64,000 bases of DNA, from positions 124,001 through 188,000 of the forward strand of contig CANLNM010000004.1 of the NCBI GenBank assembly GCA_947492475.1, read 5' to 3'. This document shows, piece by piece, positions 1 to 7,535 of the stretch (within the stretch, counting starts at the first letter, position 1; each line of letters starts with the position of its first letter). Source of the stretch: an uncultured Paracoccaceae bacterium. GTDB lineage: Bacteria; Pseudomonadota; Alphaproteobacteria; Rhodobacterales; Rhodobacteraceae. The notes beneath the pieces are model-generated. The model made no database searches. It worked only from the letters and a program-made list of their open reading frames with translations, and was not told the DNA's origin. The position numbers and the translations under genes were made by a program.

Positions 1-321
1 GTCGATGCCGCAACCCAAGGCATTTTGGACGATAACCGGTCCCCATCCCGCAAAGTTGGCGAACCAGATAACCGCGACAGCCACTATTGGTTTGCGCGCT
101 ACTGGGCACAGGCATTGGCCGCGCAAAGCGACGATGCCGATCTGGCCGCACATTTTGCCCCAATCGCCACCGCATTGGTTGACGGTGAAGCAGCGATCAC
201 CAGCGAATTGGCCGCAGCGCAGGGTCCTGCCGCTGATCTGGGCGGCTATTTCCGCACGGATGATGCCAAAACTGCCGCAGTGATGCGCCCATCCGCAACT
301 TTGAACGGCATTATCGGCTAA
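1..321 (+). CDS. icd: Isocitrate dehydrogenase, NADP-dependent, monomeric type (C-terminal end only)
   Basis: This is the last 106 residues of a protein whose start lies outside the window. The frame is open from base 1 to a TAA stop. The block SPSRKVGEPDNRDSHYW and the ending MRPSATLN are typical of the C-terminus of the monomeric NADP-isocitrate dehydrogenase family (about 740 residues when whole), which oxidises isocitrate to 2-oxoglutarate in the TCA cycle. It is not the dimeric Icd type. A rho-independent terminator follows 24 bases after the stop, so the gene ends its own transcript here. Confidence 0.9.
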   Translation, partial: VDAATQGILDDNRSPSRKVGEPDNRDSHYWFARYWAQALAAQSDDADLAAHFAPIATALVDGEAAITSELAAAQGPAADLGGYFRTDDAKTAAVMRPSATLNGIIG

Positions 322-344
322 ACCGCTGATAAGTTGGCAACCTT

Positions 345-382
345 AGACCGCCCCAGCTTGTCTGTGGGCGGTCTTTCATTTT
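345..382 (+). terminator. Rho-independent terminator of the isocitrate dehydrogenase gene
   Basis: AGACCGCCC (345-353) pairs perfectly with GGGCGGTCT (366-374) across a 12-base loop and is followed by a T-rich stretch. It lies directly after the stop codon at 321. Confidence 0.85.
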
Positions 383-410
383 GGGAATGGTGTTGTTTTT
401 TACGCCTTGG

Positions 411-440
411 CAGGTTAACAGACCAAAGGTCGGTAACCTG
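411..440. promoter_or_regulatory. Inverted repeat, likely operator of the adjacent TetR regulator
   Basis: CAGGTTAAC (411-419) faces GGTAACCTG (432-440) with one mismatch in nine, and the inner bases form GACC-AAA-GGTC (421-431). The near-continuous palindrome sits between the upstream terminator and the ribosome binding site of the TetR gene, a usual place for an autoregulatory TetR operator. The site is seen directly; the binding protein is inferred. Confidence 0.6.
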
Positions 441-452
441 AGGTGTAGCCCC

Positions 453-1166
453 ATGAGCGAAACAAAACGGACCAACATGAAGCCCGAGGAACGCCGGGCA
501 CAATTGCTGAGCGTCGCGCAACATTTGTTTTTCAACAAAGGGTATGACGACACCACCATGGCAGATATCCTACAAGAAGCCGGCGTGTCGAAAGGCGGAT
601 TTTATCACCATTTCGAATCCAAGGACGCGCTGTTTTTTGCCCTGCTCGACCAATTGATTTCGCAAGTTGCAACGGCCCTAGAAGGGATTGCCGCGGATCA
701 AAGTGAAACAGTGACACAGCGCATGGTCGCGGTGCTGGCCACCGAAGGCCAGTTTCTAAAGCGATCCAACCTTGAGCCACAAATGCAGATCATCAATGTG
801 ATGCAGGCCGAAAAAAACATCGGCATGTCTGCGCGGTTTGATCGAATGATCCGCGGGATGATGGCGCCGATTGTCACGGGCTTGATCCAAGAAGGGGTAA
901 AAACCGGCGAATTCAAGGTCCATGATCCAGAGGCCGCCGCGCTTGTGATCCTGCACATGATCCGCGCATTTGAGCCGCTGCAAACCGTGGTTTACCGGTA
1001 TCGCAACACATCAGAGGCCGCCGAACATGGGGATCGGCTGCGCAATGTTCTGACGCAGCAATTTATCGGGGTGGATCTGATATTGGGCGTGCCTTTGGGC
1101 ACCACGTCCTATGGCTGGCCCGGTTTGGTCGATGCGATCATGGCGCTGCCGCAAAAACCTGTTTGA
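453..1166 (+). CDS. TetR/AcrR family transcriptional regulator
   Basis: This 237-residue protein has a TetR-type helix-turn-helix near residues 9-55, with the signature GVSKGGFYHHFESKDALF. The C-terminal ligand-binding part is not specific enough to name an inducer. The ATG at 453 is chosen because it is preceded by GAGGTG and starts just before the DNA-binding domain; the open frame runs further up to 381 but that part lies across the terminator and palindrome. The operator-like palindrome at 411-440 suggests autoregulation. No obvious target gene is adjacent: the next gene is convergent, and the upstream gene is closed off by a terminator. Confidence 0.85.
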   Translation: MSETKRTNMKPEERRAQLLSVAQHLFFNKGYDDTTMADILQEAGVSKGGFYHHFESKDALFFALLDQLISQVATALEGIAADQSETVTQRMVAVLATEGQFLKRSNLEPQMQIINVMQAEKNIGMSARFDRMIRGMMAPIVTGLIQEGVKTGEFKVHDPEAAALVILHMIRAFEPLQTVVYRYRNTSEAAEHGDRLRNVLTQQFIGVDLILGVPLGTTSYGWPGLVDAIMALPQKPV

Positions 1167-1208
1167 ACCTAGCCACATCACACAATTGCGCCGTTACAAT
1201 CGGATGTT

Positions 1209-2279
1209 TCAAACCCGGATCAAGTGATTATCCCACATGACATCATTCTGGGCGGTCGTTTCGTCCCCATTGCCAAAAACCTGCGCCAATTCACCCGCGC
1301 CCGCGCTGTAAACAAAGCCGCGCCCGGACGCCGCAACACCCGATATATCGACCTGTTCCAGCACATGTTCCACCCGACCCGTTGCGACATCAAACACCTG
1401 CAACATCCCACCTCTGGGTGAGGTCACGACAATCTGTAACCCATCCCCCGAATAGGCGACGCTGCCAATGTAATTGTTCATCCGTCGCGTCTGATCTGGC
1501 GTGGCGGATAACAGCTGGATGGCCTGACCGCGTTGATGTGTTGCAACCAGCGCAGGGGCTGGTCCGTCGCCCTGCCATTGCATCCCAATGGCCACTTTGT
1601 GACGTGCATTAACCGCCAAATGCCGGATCGAATTTTTGTGCATATCGTCGGGCAATGCCGCGCTTTCGATGACGGTTCCGTTGTCGATATATGCAAGATT
1701 GGGCGCCATCGTTGGGATGTTCAACTTGGTTCGGCCTGTGTCAGGATGGGTTTCGATGCCCCCGTTTGCGACCACCAAAACATCCGTCCCAGGTAGCCGC
1801 TTTATGTCATGTGGGCCGATCCCGCCGCTGTCCCATTCAGCGACCCGGTGATAGCCGTTTTCACTATCCCAGGCCCCGATCCGCCCCAGCCCGGATTCAA
1901 AGTCATTTTCCGTGGTGAACAACAACCGTCCATCGCTGGAAAATGTGCCATGCCCATAAAAATGCCGCCCGTCTGGGGCTGATAGCTCGGCCAATTGCGC
2001 ACCGGACGAACAATCCAGCACAATTGCAAACGTGCCCGGACGACGGGCAAATGCCACGGCTTCTGGGCGGGTGGGATGTGCGGCGGCGGCGTGACCGCGG
2101 GCGGGCAAAGGCAGCGTAAAACGCAACGCCAGATCAGCCCCAATCCCACACAAGACGTATTTTCCGTCCCGTGTGGCGGCGGCTGACAAAAATGTGGGGG
2201 ATCCCGCATCGGCCCATGTGACGCACGGCATAAATCCCGCCGCCAACAGCCCCCCGAGGAAATGGCGTCGTCCTGTCAT
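1209..2279 (-). CDS. DUF1513 domain protein, Tat-exported beta-propeller-like
   Basis: A 356-residue protein of the DUF1513 family, last gene of the iron-type operon. The N-terminus carries a twin-arginine signal (RRHFLGG, residues 4-10) followed by a hydrophobic stretch ending near TWADA, so it should be exported folded to the periplasm. The rest has repeated blocks such as GHGTFSSDGRLLFTTEND and GIGPHDIKRLPG, consistent with a seven-bladed propeller. Family members sit next to imelysin and DUF1111 genes in many proteobacteria, which suggests a role in periplasmic metal handling, but no reaction is established. The ATG at 2279 is preferred over the upstream open frame because it begins the signal peptide and lies one base after the preceding stop. 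Confidence 0.85.
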   Translation of the reverse strand: MTGRRHFLGGLLAAGFMPCVTWADAGSPTFLSAAATRDGKYVLCGIGADLALRFTLPLPARGHAAAAHPTRPEAVAFARRPGTFAIVLDCSSGAQLAELSAPDGRHFYGHGTFSSDGRLLFTTENDFESGLGRIGAWDSENGYHRVAEWDSGGIGPHDIKRLPGTDVLVVANGGIETHPDTGRTKLNIPTMAPNLAYIDNGTVIESAALPDDMHKNSIRHLAVNARHKVAIGMQWQGDGPAPALVATHQRGQAIQLLSATPDQTRRMNNYIGSVAYSGDGLQIVVTSPRGGMLQVFDVATGRVEHVLEQVDISGVAASGRGFVYSAGAGELAQVFGNGDETTAQNDVMWDNHLIRV

Positions 2280-2280
2280 G

Positions 2281-3297
2281 TCAATCCCCGTCCAAGGCGT
2301 TAAACCCTGCCGCAACCCCAAGTGTCGGGCCCAGTTCATCCCGCACGATCCCACGAATGGCATTCACCGTATTTTGGACGATCTCGACCTTGATACGGGT
2401 CGGCGCGTCGGCCACGCTGGCAAAGGTTGGATCATCCAATGCGTTCAACAACAAAACCGCCCGATCAAAGCCGGTGGTCAATCTGTCCGCCAGATCTTGG
2501 TCGGTCTGGGCCAGATGCTGCGCCAAATCGTGCAATGCCATCAGGCTGAGCAGCACATGACGTGCGGAACGCCCGGATCGGCGTGCCTCTGATCGGCGCG
2601 GGCGGGGGCGGTCGAATGTGCCTAACGGACGGCCAAGCCGGGTTTCGGCCGTGAATTGCAGCCCCGTCGCAAGCGCCTTAAACAATTCCTGCAGCACTTC
2701 GTCCTGAGAACGATAAAGCCCGTCATCCATCGGCGAAAGCATCAGCGCCGCAAAATTCGACTGCCAATCAGTGTGTATGTCCCGCGCCGTGACAGCGATG
2801 TCAGCCGCGATTGTTTGTACCAATTGGCACCGATATTCGGTGTCCGCTGTATGAATCGATTGTTCATCATAAAGCAGATATTCCAGCGCATAAAATCCCC
2901 GCCCGGCAATTGATACCTGCGCGTAATCCTCTGGCGCATTGGCGATGGGATCTTGGGTGTCTATCAGGTCGTTCAACACACGTGGCGTTATCCCGCGACT
3001 GTCCGGCCAAAACGCCAATGCAAATGCCCGGTCGTCCGTCTGGGTTGGCCCAAACCGCAGATGGCTCGCGGATATCCAACTGTCAAAAGCAGCATAATAG
3101 GCTGATCTAAGCGCGACCGAAGATGCCCGACATTCCTGTTCAGCCACATCCGACAAGGTTTGTGAATGCACGGCCAAGATTTCAAACCTCGGCAGAATGT
3201 GGTCCGAAACGATGCGGCTCACCATTTCGGATTTGGGGTCTGCTGAGGCCACAAATGGGGCGATGATCAAACATATTGCCCAACTTACCTGTCTCAT
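2281..3297 (-). CDS. Imelysin family periplasmic protein (second copy)
   Basis: A 338-residue protein with an N-terminal signal peptide (MRQVSWAICLIIAPFVASA). The body is alpha-helical and matches the imelysin (peptidase M75) family, which includes iron-regulated surface and periplasmic proteins. The family HxxE motif is changed: where the other imelysin of this operon reads GYHAIEFLL, this one reads GFYALEYLL, so the histidine is a tyrosine and classical metal binding may be lost. The start is set by an ATGA overlap with the stop of the DUF1111 gene. The pairing of two divergent imelysins around a di-heme protein is a known layout in marine alphaproteobacteria. Confidence 0.85.
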   Translation of the reverse strand: MRQVSWAICLIIAPFVASADPKSEMVSRIVSDHILPRFEILAVHSQTLSDVAEQECRASSVALRSAYYAAFDSWISASHLRFGPTQTDDRAFALAFWPDSRGITPRVLNDLIDTQDPIANAPEDYAQVSIAGRGFYALEYLLYDEQSIHTADTEYRCQLVQTIAADIAVTARDIHTDWQSNFAALMLSPMDDGLYRSQDEVLQELFKALATGLQFTAETRLGRPLGTFDRPRPRRSEARRSGRSARHVLLSLMALHDLAQHLAQTDQDLADRLTTGFDRAVLLLNALDDPTFASVADAPTRIKVEIVQNTVNAIRGIVRDELGPTLGVAAGFNALDGD

Positions 3298-4889
3298 AGG
3301 CTCTCCAGATAGGCGATTAATGCGCTGCGATCTTCGGTACTTAGGGCGACGACCGCATCCCGTTGGGTTTGTGCCTCGCCGCCATGCCATAGCACCGCCT
3401 CTAGCAGTGATTGGGCGCGACCATCATGCAGGAAATAGGTGTGGCCACTGACCTGTTGGGTCAGCCCGATCCCCCATAGCGGCGGGGTACGCCATTCTTG
3501 TCCTGTGGCGCGGGCTTCGGGGCGGTTATCTGCCAGACCGGGGCCCATGTCATGCAACAACATATCCGTATAGGGCCAGATCAGCTGAAAGCTTTGCTCG
3601 GGGCGATCCGATAACCGGTGGGTCACAAAACTGGGGGTGTGGCAGGATGTGCAGCCAGTTTCATAGAATATCTGTTTGCCGCGCAGAACCTGCGGATCAT
3701 CCACATTGCGACGTGCCGGAACGGCCAGATTTCGACTGTAAAAGGTCACAAGGTTCAGCCCTTCGGCGTCAATTTCAGTGCCCCGATCATCCCCGTCACC
3801 GTGAATGGCTGTTTGGCAGCGAACCTGCGCTGATGTGCATTCGCCAGCCCCGGCCGGAAACAGCGGATTGGAAATTCCGATATCCCCGGCAAAGGCCCCG
3901 GCAGATTGCTGCATAATCGTTGGATTACCCGCCTTTAAACCAAACCGACCCAACATCGGCTGATCAAATTCAACCGACCACACGACATTGGGTCGCCCCG
4001 AAATGCCGTCATTGTTCGCGTCATCCGGATCCGCCAAAGCGAGGATATCTGCCGCCGGAATCGCCTCTAGCAGACCCAAACCAATCATCTGCGGTGCGAT
4101 GCGTGGGCTTAGCATCGCATCGGGATGTAGGGGGCCATAGCCCAACTCTGCGGCGTCATAGCTGGGATGGCGCAAGATCACCTGCGTGCCATCCGCCAAC
4201 GTCACAGTTTCGGGTTCATAGCTAATCGCGAGCTGGTATTCCGACGCGTGGCCCTGCACAGCGAAATCCTGCAATTGCGTGCCATAGGTCGGATCGGGCA
4301 GCGTGGCGATATAGTCGCGAATTTGCTGTGTTTCACTGTCAGCCGGTGCGGGGATCGAAACCCGTAGGAACATCGAAATAGAATTATCATCTGCGTTTTC
4401 AGGGGGATGCCCACGCCCGTCTTTGATGTGGCAGCGTTGGCAGGATCGGGCATTAAACAAAGGCCCCAACCCATCGGAGGCCAGCGTCGAGGACGGTGAA
4501 GACACCCAAAGTTTGCTGAACAAACCATTGCCGACCCTAAATTCTAGCAGGCCCTCAAATGTGGTGTTTGCCGAGGGCTGCGAAAACGCATCCGCATTGG
4601 TCATTGCCCGAACTGTGGCGGCGCCCGCGGGTTTGTCTTCGAACCGCTGGGGGGTGGTAAAATCGGTGGCAAATGCTGTCACCGCAGCAATCCGCGCCGT
4701 TTCTTCGGGGGTACGCGCAATGAAGTTCAGATGCGGATCACCCAGATCCCAGTCCAGCGCTGGGCGGGCAGTGTCAGGTTCGGCCAACACAATTGTTGCG
4801 CAGATCAAAGAGAGCGACAAAACCGAGCTCGGTTTCGACCAGATGCGAAGATTGAGACGGGGCATTTTTTCACCAATTTTGGTCAACAT
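3294..4889 (-). CDS. Di-heme oxidoreductase-like protein (DUF1111)
   Basis: A 531-residue secreted protein with two c-type heme motifs, CQRCH at residues 150-154 and CTSCH at 413-417, in the spacing of the DUF1111 di-heme family. The N-terminal hydrophobic run (SSVLSLSLICATIVLAEP) is a signal sequence placing it in the periplasm, where heme attachment occurs. It probably transfers electrons to or from a metal centre together with the imelysins; this is inferred from gene neighbourhood. I chose the ATG at 4889 because TGAGG lies six bases upstream; the ATG at 4904 lacks such a site, and a third at 4865 is possible. It overlaps the downstream imelysin by ATGA. Confidence 0.88.
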   Translation of the reverse strand: MLTKIGEKMPRLNLRIWSKPSSVLSLSLICATIVLAEPDTARPALDWDLGDPHLNFIARTPEETARIAAVTAFATDFTTPQRFEDKPAGAATVRAMTNADAFSQPSANTTFEGLLEFRVGNGLFSKLWVSSPSSTLASDGLGPLFNARSCQRCHIKDGRGHPPENADDNSISMFLRVSIPAPADSETQQIRDYIATLPDPTYGTQLQDFAVQGHASEYQLAISYEPETVTLADGTQVILRHPSYDAAELGYGPLHPDAMLSPRIAPQMIGLGLLEAIPAADILALADPDDANNDGISGRPNVVWSVEFDQPMLGRFGLKAGNPTIMQQSAGAFAGDIGISNPLFPAGAGECTSAQVRCQTAIHGDGDDRGTEIDAEGLNLVTFYSRNLAVPARRNVDDPQVLRGKQIFYETGCTSCHTPSFVTHRLSDRPEQSFQLIWPYTDMLLHDMGPGLADNRPEARATGQEWRTPPLWGIGLTQQVSGHTYFLHDGRAQSLLEAVLWHGGEAQTQRDAVVALSTEDRSALIAYLESL

Positions 4890-5063
4890 GAACCTCAACG
4901 GCATGTGGGGTAAATCGACCCACGAACGTTAGAACGCCGTTTGATGTTCGTGTTGGTTTTCCTGTGTTGCTGCTGAAACGGGTTTCGGCAGATGCATGGG
5001 GACTTTAGATTTACTGCTCTGATTGATTGTTGGACGCTGTATTGGCTTGCCTGTCCTGAAATC

Positions 5064-5121
5064 GGTTTTGCCATTCAACGCCAACATTCTGATGATGAAG
5101 GTTCACTTGAACGGCAAAACC
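5064..5121. repeat. Long imperfect inverted repeat between imelysin and DUF1111 genes
   Basis: GGTTTTGCCATTCAA (5064-5078) and TTGAACGGCAAAACC (5107-5121) pair over 15 positions with one mismatch across a 28-base loop. It falls within the 239-base gap between two genes of one operon, so the transcript would form a hairpin there, possibly setting mRNA stability or partial termination. No T-run follows on the minus strand. Confidence 0.6.
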
Positions 5122-5128
5122 TGCGTGT

Positions 5129-6360
5129 TTATTGGAACACAGCGTCGGGATCATCCAAGCTGTCAGAGCCTTCGATCGCGATTTGATCTAGGTTCAAAAC
5201 ACTGACCACACGTTCAATCGAACGGGTCTGATCAATAAAGCCATTGACCCCGCCCATAATCAGCATTTCACCCGCTTCGTTGCCGCGTTCCAGCATCTGA
5301 TCATAGGCAAACCCAGCTTCGGCGGTGGTTTTGATCCGGCCTAGGGACATCATGGTGCTGCTCAGTTTGTTTTGCATTTCTGCATCCAAATCAGCGTCCG
5401 TTTCGGCCACCAGATTAGACAATGACGCCCCGGAAACAAGCGATCCGTCGACGCGGATATATTCACCCAGATAGGCGCTTTGGACGCCCAAACCATCATA
5501 ATAGTGATCGTTATGGGTGTTGTCTGCGAAACAGGAATGTTCTTCTTCTGGGTCATTCAACATCACGCCCAGACGCATCCGTTCGCCTGCGACCTCACCA
5601 TAAGACAGCGATCCCATCCCGGTTAGGATCGCCGCCAGGCCTGCCTCTGTGTCAGCGGTCAATTCTGCGCGCGCAGCGCCATCCGTGGCCCATTGCGCGG
5701 TCATCCATTCCAGATCAGACACCAGCAATTGTGTGGCCGCGATCAGATATTCGCCGCGCCGATCACAATTGCCATTCGTGCAGTTTTCGCCGGATGCGTA
5801 ATCCGTCCATTCAGATCCTGCCCCCATAGCAGAAACTCGATGGCGTGATATCCGGTTGCCACATTCGCTTCGACGCCATCGGCCTCTTGCAATGTGTCCT
5901 CTAGCAGGGTTGGCGTGATTTTCGACGCATCTATGTGGGCGCCGGACAATGTAAACGATGGATTGGCAATGACGTTCAACGCGGCAAATTCATTGTCATC
6001 GGTTGGCCCACCATAAGAGGCGTCAACATAGTCGATTAGTCCCTCATCCAGCGGCCAAGCGTTCACTTTGCCTTCCCAATCATCCACGATCGGATTGCCA
6101 AAACGATAAACTTCGGTCTGCTGATAGGGCACACGTGCAGCCAGCCAAGCATCCTTTGCGGTTTGCAACGCCTCAGCAGAAGGATCCGCAACCAAAGCGT
6201 TCACCGCATTCTGCAAAGTTTGGGCTGTGGTCAGGCTGTCTTGGTATTTTGCGACGGCGATATCGGCATATGTGGTCAAAACTTCGGATTTTTCGACGGC
6301 AAAAACGGGCGACGCCACAGCCAGCGCGAGGGCTGTCGTGGAAAAGAAAACGTGTTTCAT
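5129..6360 (-). pseudogene. Imelysin family protein interrupted by a frameshift
   Basis: Two overlapping frames together spell one imelysin. The first (from 6360) has a signal peptide (MKHVFFSTTALALAVASPVFA) and the HxxE motif in GYHAIEFLLWGQDLNG, then runs into unrelated sequence and stops at 5743. The second frame resumes with WTDYASGENCTNGNCDRR and continues to a stop at 5129 with normal family sequence. The break lies near 5803-5811. One lost base would restore NG-TDY, but family members usually carry a short Gly/Pro loop here (from memory), so a deletion of about 31 bases between short TGGA repeats fits better. It may be a true inactivating mutation, a strain variant, or an assembly error. 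An intact copy would be the main imelysin of this operon. Confidence 0.8.
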
Positions 6361-6370
6361 GAGGGTCCTG

Positions 6371-6862
6371 TTAGTGAAGTGTTGTGGGTTGGGATTGATA
6401 GGGTGGCGTGTCATCCACCATCTGTTTTGGGGTGCATAAATTCATCCGTTTCAGCGCTAGGCCAAAATCAGCAGCGAGCGATGTCATCAAAGGGGCAAAA
6501 TCAGGCCGCACCATCAGGGTGGCGATCAGCATGGCATCATCACGATCCCCCAATGCGGCGGTGCAGATGAAATTGCCAAAACAGGCTTCGTCCGCACCCA
6601 GGCATTTGCAATGCACCGAATGCCGCATCAACGGTCTGCGCCCATGCAACGCAAAGAGACCGCACAAATCTTCGAAAGATTTCAGTGCTTTGCGGCCTTT
6701 TTCCCGACCAAGGCAGCTGGCAAAATCGTGCCAGACATTCGCTTGGCTTTGCGGGCCATCATTCCATAACCGTAGGTACAAAACCGACGCCGCCTCGACG
6801 CCGCTAAGGTCCGAAATCAGCCCAACGGGGGCGCCACCACGTTGTTCGCGATCCTGTTTCAT
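6371..6862 (-). CDS. Uncharacterised Cys-containing protein of a hemP operon
   Basis: A 163-residue soluble protein with no signal peptide or membrane segment. I do not recognise a named domain. A Cys cluster, HCKCLGADEACFGNF in the middle third, could hold a metal, though this is a guess. The start overlaps the hemP stop by ATGA, so the two are translationally coupled, and the imelysin gene begins 11 bases after this gene ends. The position implies a role in heme or iron use. Confidence 0.7.
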   Translation of the reverse strand: MKQDREQRGGAPVGLISDLSGVEAASVLYLRLWNDGPQSQANVWHDFASCLGREKGRKALKSFEDLCGLFALHGRRPLMRHSVHCKCLGADEACFGNFICTAALGDRDDAMLIATLMVRPDFAPLMTSLAADFGLALKRMNLCTPKQMVDDTPPYQSQPTTLH

Positions 6863-7026
6863 TTGGTCAGGATCAGCTTGCCAGCACGTGTGATACGCAA
6901 GGTGTAGGTCTGACTGCCTAATACGATCTGCGCTAAGCCTGCGCCTTTGGTCAGGTCCTCAGCGGCATATGTGGGCAACGATGTGGGGGCGGGTTGCAGC
7001 ATTTGTTTTGCCGAATGAAATGACAT
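6859..7026 (-). CDS. hemP: Hemin uptake protein HemP
   Basis: A 55-residue protein with the HemP family core near its C-terminus: GAGLAQIVLGSQTYTLRITR. HemP proteins are small, iron-regulated factors linked to heme uptake, and in some bacteria act as regulators of heme transport genes. The ATG at 7026 has a strong ribosome binding site (GGAGG, nine bases upstream) and shares its A with the stop codon of a small upstream ORF (TGATG), implying coupled translation. The iron-box-like promoter at 7294-7319 precedes the unit. Confidence 0.88.
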   Translation of the reverse strand: MSFHSAKQMLQPAPTSLPTYAAEDLTKGAGLAQIVLGSQTYTLRITRAGKLILTK

Positions 7027-7202
7027 CAGTTTTCCTCCATGTAGGCGGGGGCATTCAGGGGCGCGCGGTCCATTGCCCATTCCAGGCTAAAGCCTTCTGG
7101 ACATCCGGATTGAAACCAAATCTCGGCGATCTCAGCCTGGTCAGATCTGCGTTTACAATGCGCAGTTTCGGCGTCGTTCCATTGATCCATCTGGGCACAC
7201 AT
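7026..7202 (-). CDS. Small uncharacterised protein, first gene of the hemP operon (58 aa)
   Basis: An ORF of 58 codons beginning MCAQMDQWNDAETAHCKRR and ending NAPAYMEEN. It has AGGA eight bases before the ATG, ends in TGA that shares a base with the hemP start codon, and lies between the iron-box-like promoter and hemP. Composition is protein-like, with a helical acidic middle (SDQAEIAEIWFQSGC) and three cysteines. I do not recognise the family. Being coupled to hemP and first in the transcript, it is a candidate regulatory or heme-handling microprotein, or merely a leader for hemP translation. Confidence 0.55.
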   Translation of the reverse strand: MCAQMDQWNDAETAHCKRRSDQAEIAEIWFQSGCPEGFSLEWAMDRAPLNAPAYMEEN

Positions 7203-7293
7203 CCAAGAAATCCTTTCATCTATCGATATCCGGGCTGGCCCAATCAGATGGGGTGGCTAGAGATGCGCTATAACTGAGTAATTTAGTAAGACA

Positions 7294-7319
7294 TGTCAAC
7301 CTGACTTTTTTACTCAAGT
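7294..7319 (-). promoter_or_regulatory. Promoter with iron-box-like palindrome ahead of the hemP operon
   Basis: On the minus strand a perfect -35 hexamer TTGACA lies at 7299-7294, with only weak -10 candidates about 18 bases on. Immediately upstream, 7302-7316 reads TGA-N9-TCA, the pattern of RirA iron operators in alphaproteobacteria. It is also close to the iron box ascribed to IscR in Rhodobacterales. The wider palindrome spans 7299-7319. Which regulator binds is not decided by sequence alone. Confidence 0.6.
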
Positions 7320-7417
7320 ACAAAAAACCTGTTCATCCAACAGAGATTGAAATCCAAAACCGCGCCCCGCACACCCTAAGCGAATGATAAATCGCCATTG
7401 TTTCACGATGGCGTATC

Positions 7418-7461
7418 GTAACAATTAAAGTTGCGAATTATATGTAACTATACTAGTTGCG
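7418..7461. promoter_or_regulatory. Two tandem 18-bp inverted repeats upstream of the COG0523 gene
   Basis: GTAACAATTAAAGTTGCG (7418-7435) and GTAACTATACTAGTTGCG (7444-7461) share the plan GTAAC-N7-GTTGCG and start 26 bases apart. Each is itself an imperfect palindrome (GTAAC against GTTGC). They lie just before the leader ORF and GTPase gene, as expected for a dimeric metal-responsive repressor such as Zur, although the half-site is not the classical Zur sequence. Confidence 0.55.
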
Positions 7462-7493
7462 TGATTGGTATCACTCAAACCCGGAGGCAAAAT

Positions 7494-7535
7494 ATGAATT
7501 TCATCGTCCAAAAATCTCTGCAGGTGGCCCGATGA
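7494..7535 (+). CDS. Possible 13-residue leader peptide of the COG0523 gene
   Basis: An ATG at 7494 has the best ribosome binding site in this region (GGAGG at 7483-7487) and opens a 13-codon [16 protein letters not shown], whose TGA overlaps the ATG of the GTPase gene (ATGA at 7532-7535). This arrangement would couple GTPase translation to the leader. It could alternatively be an accident beside a misplaced ribosome binding site. Confidence 0.35.
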   Translation: MNFIVQKSLQVAR

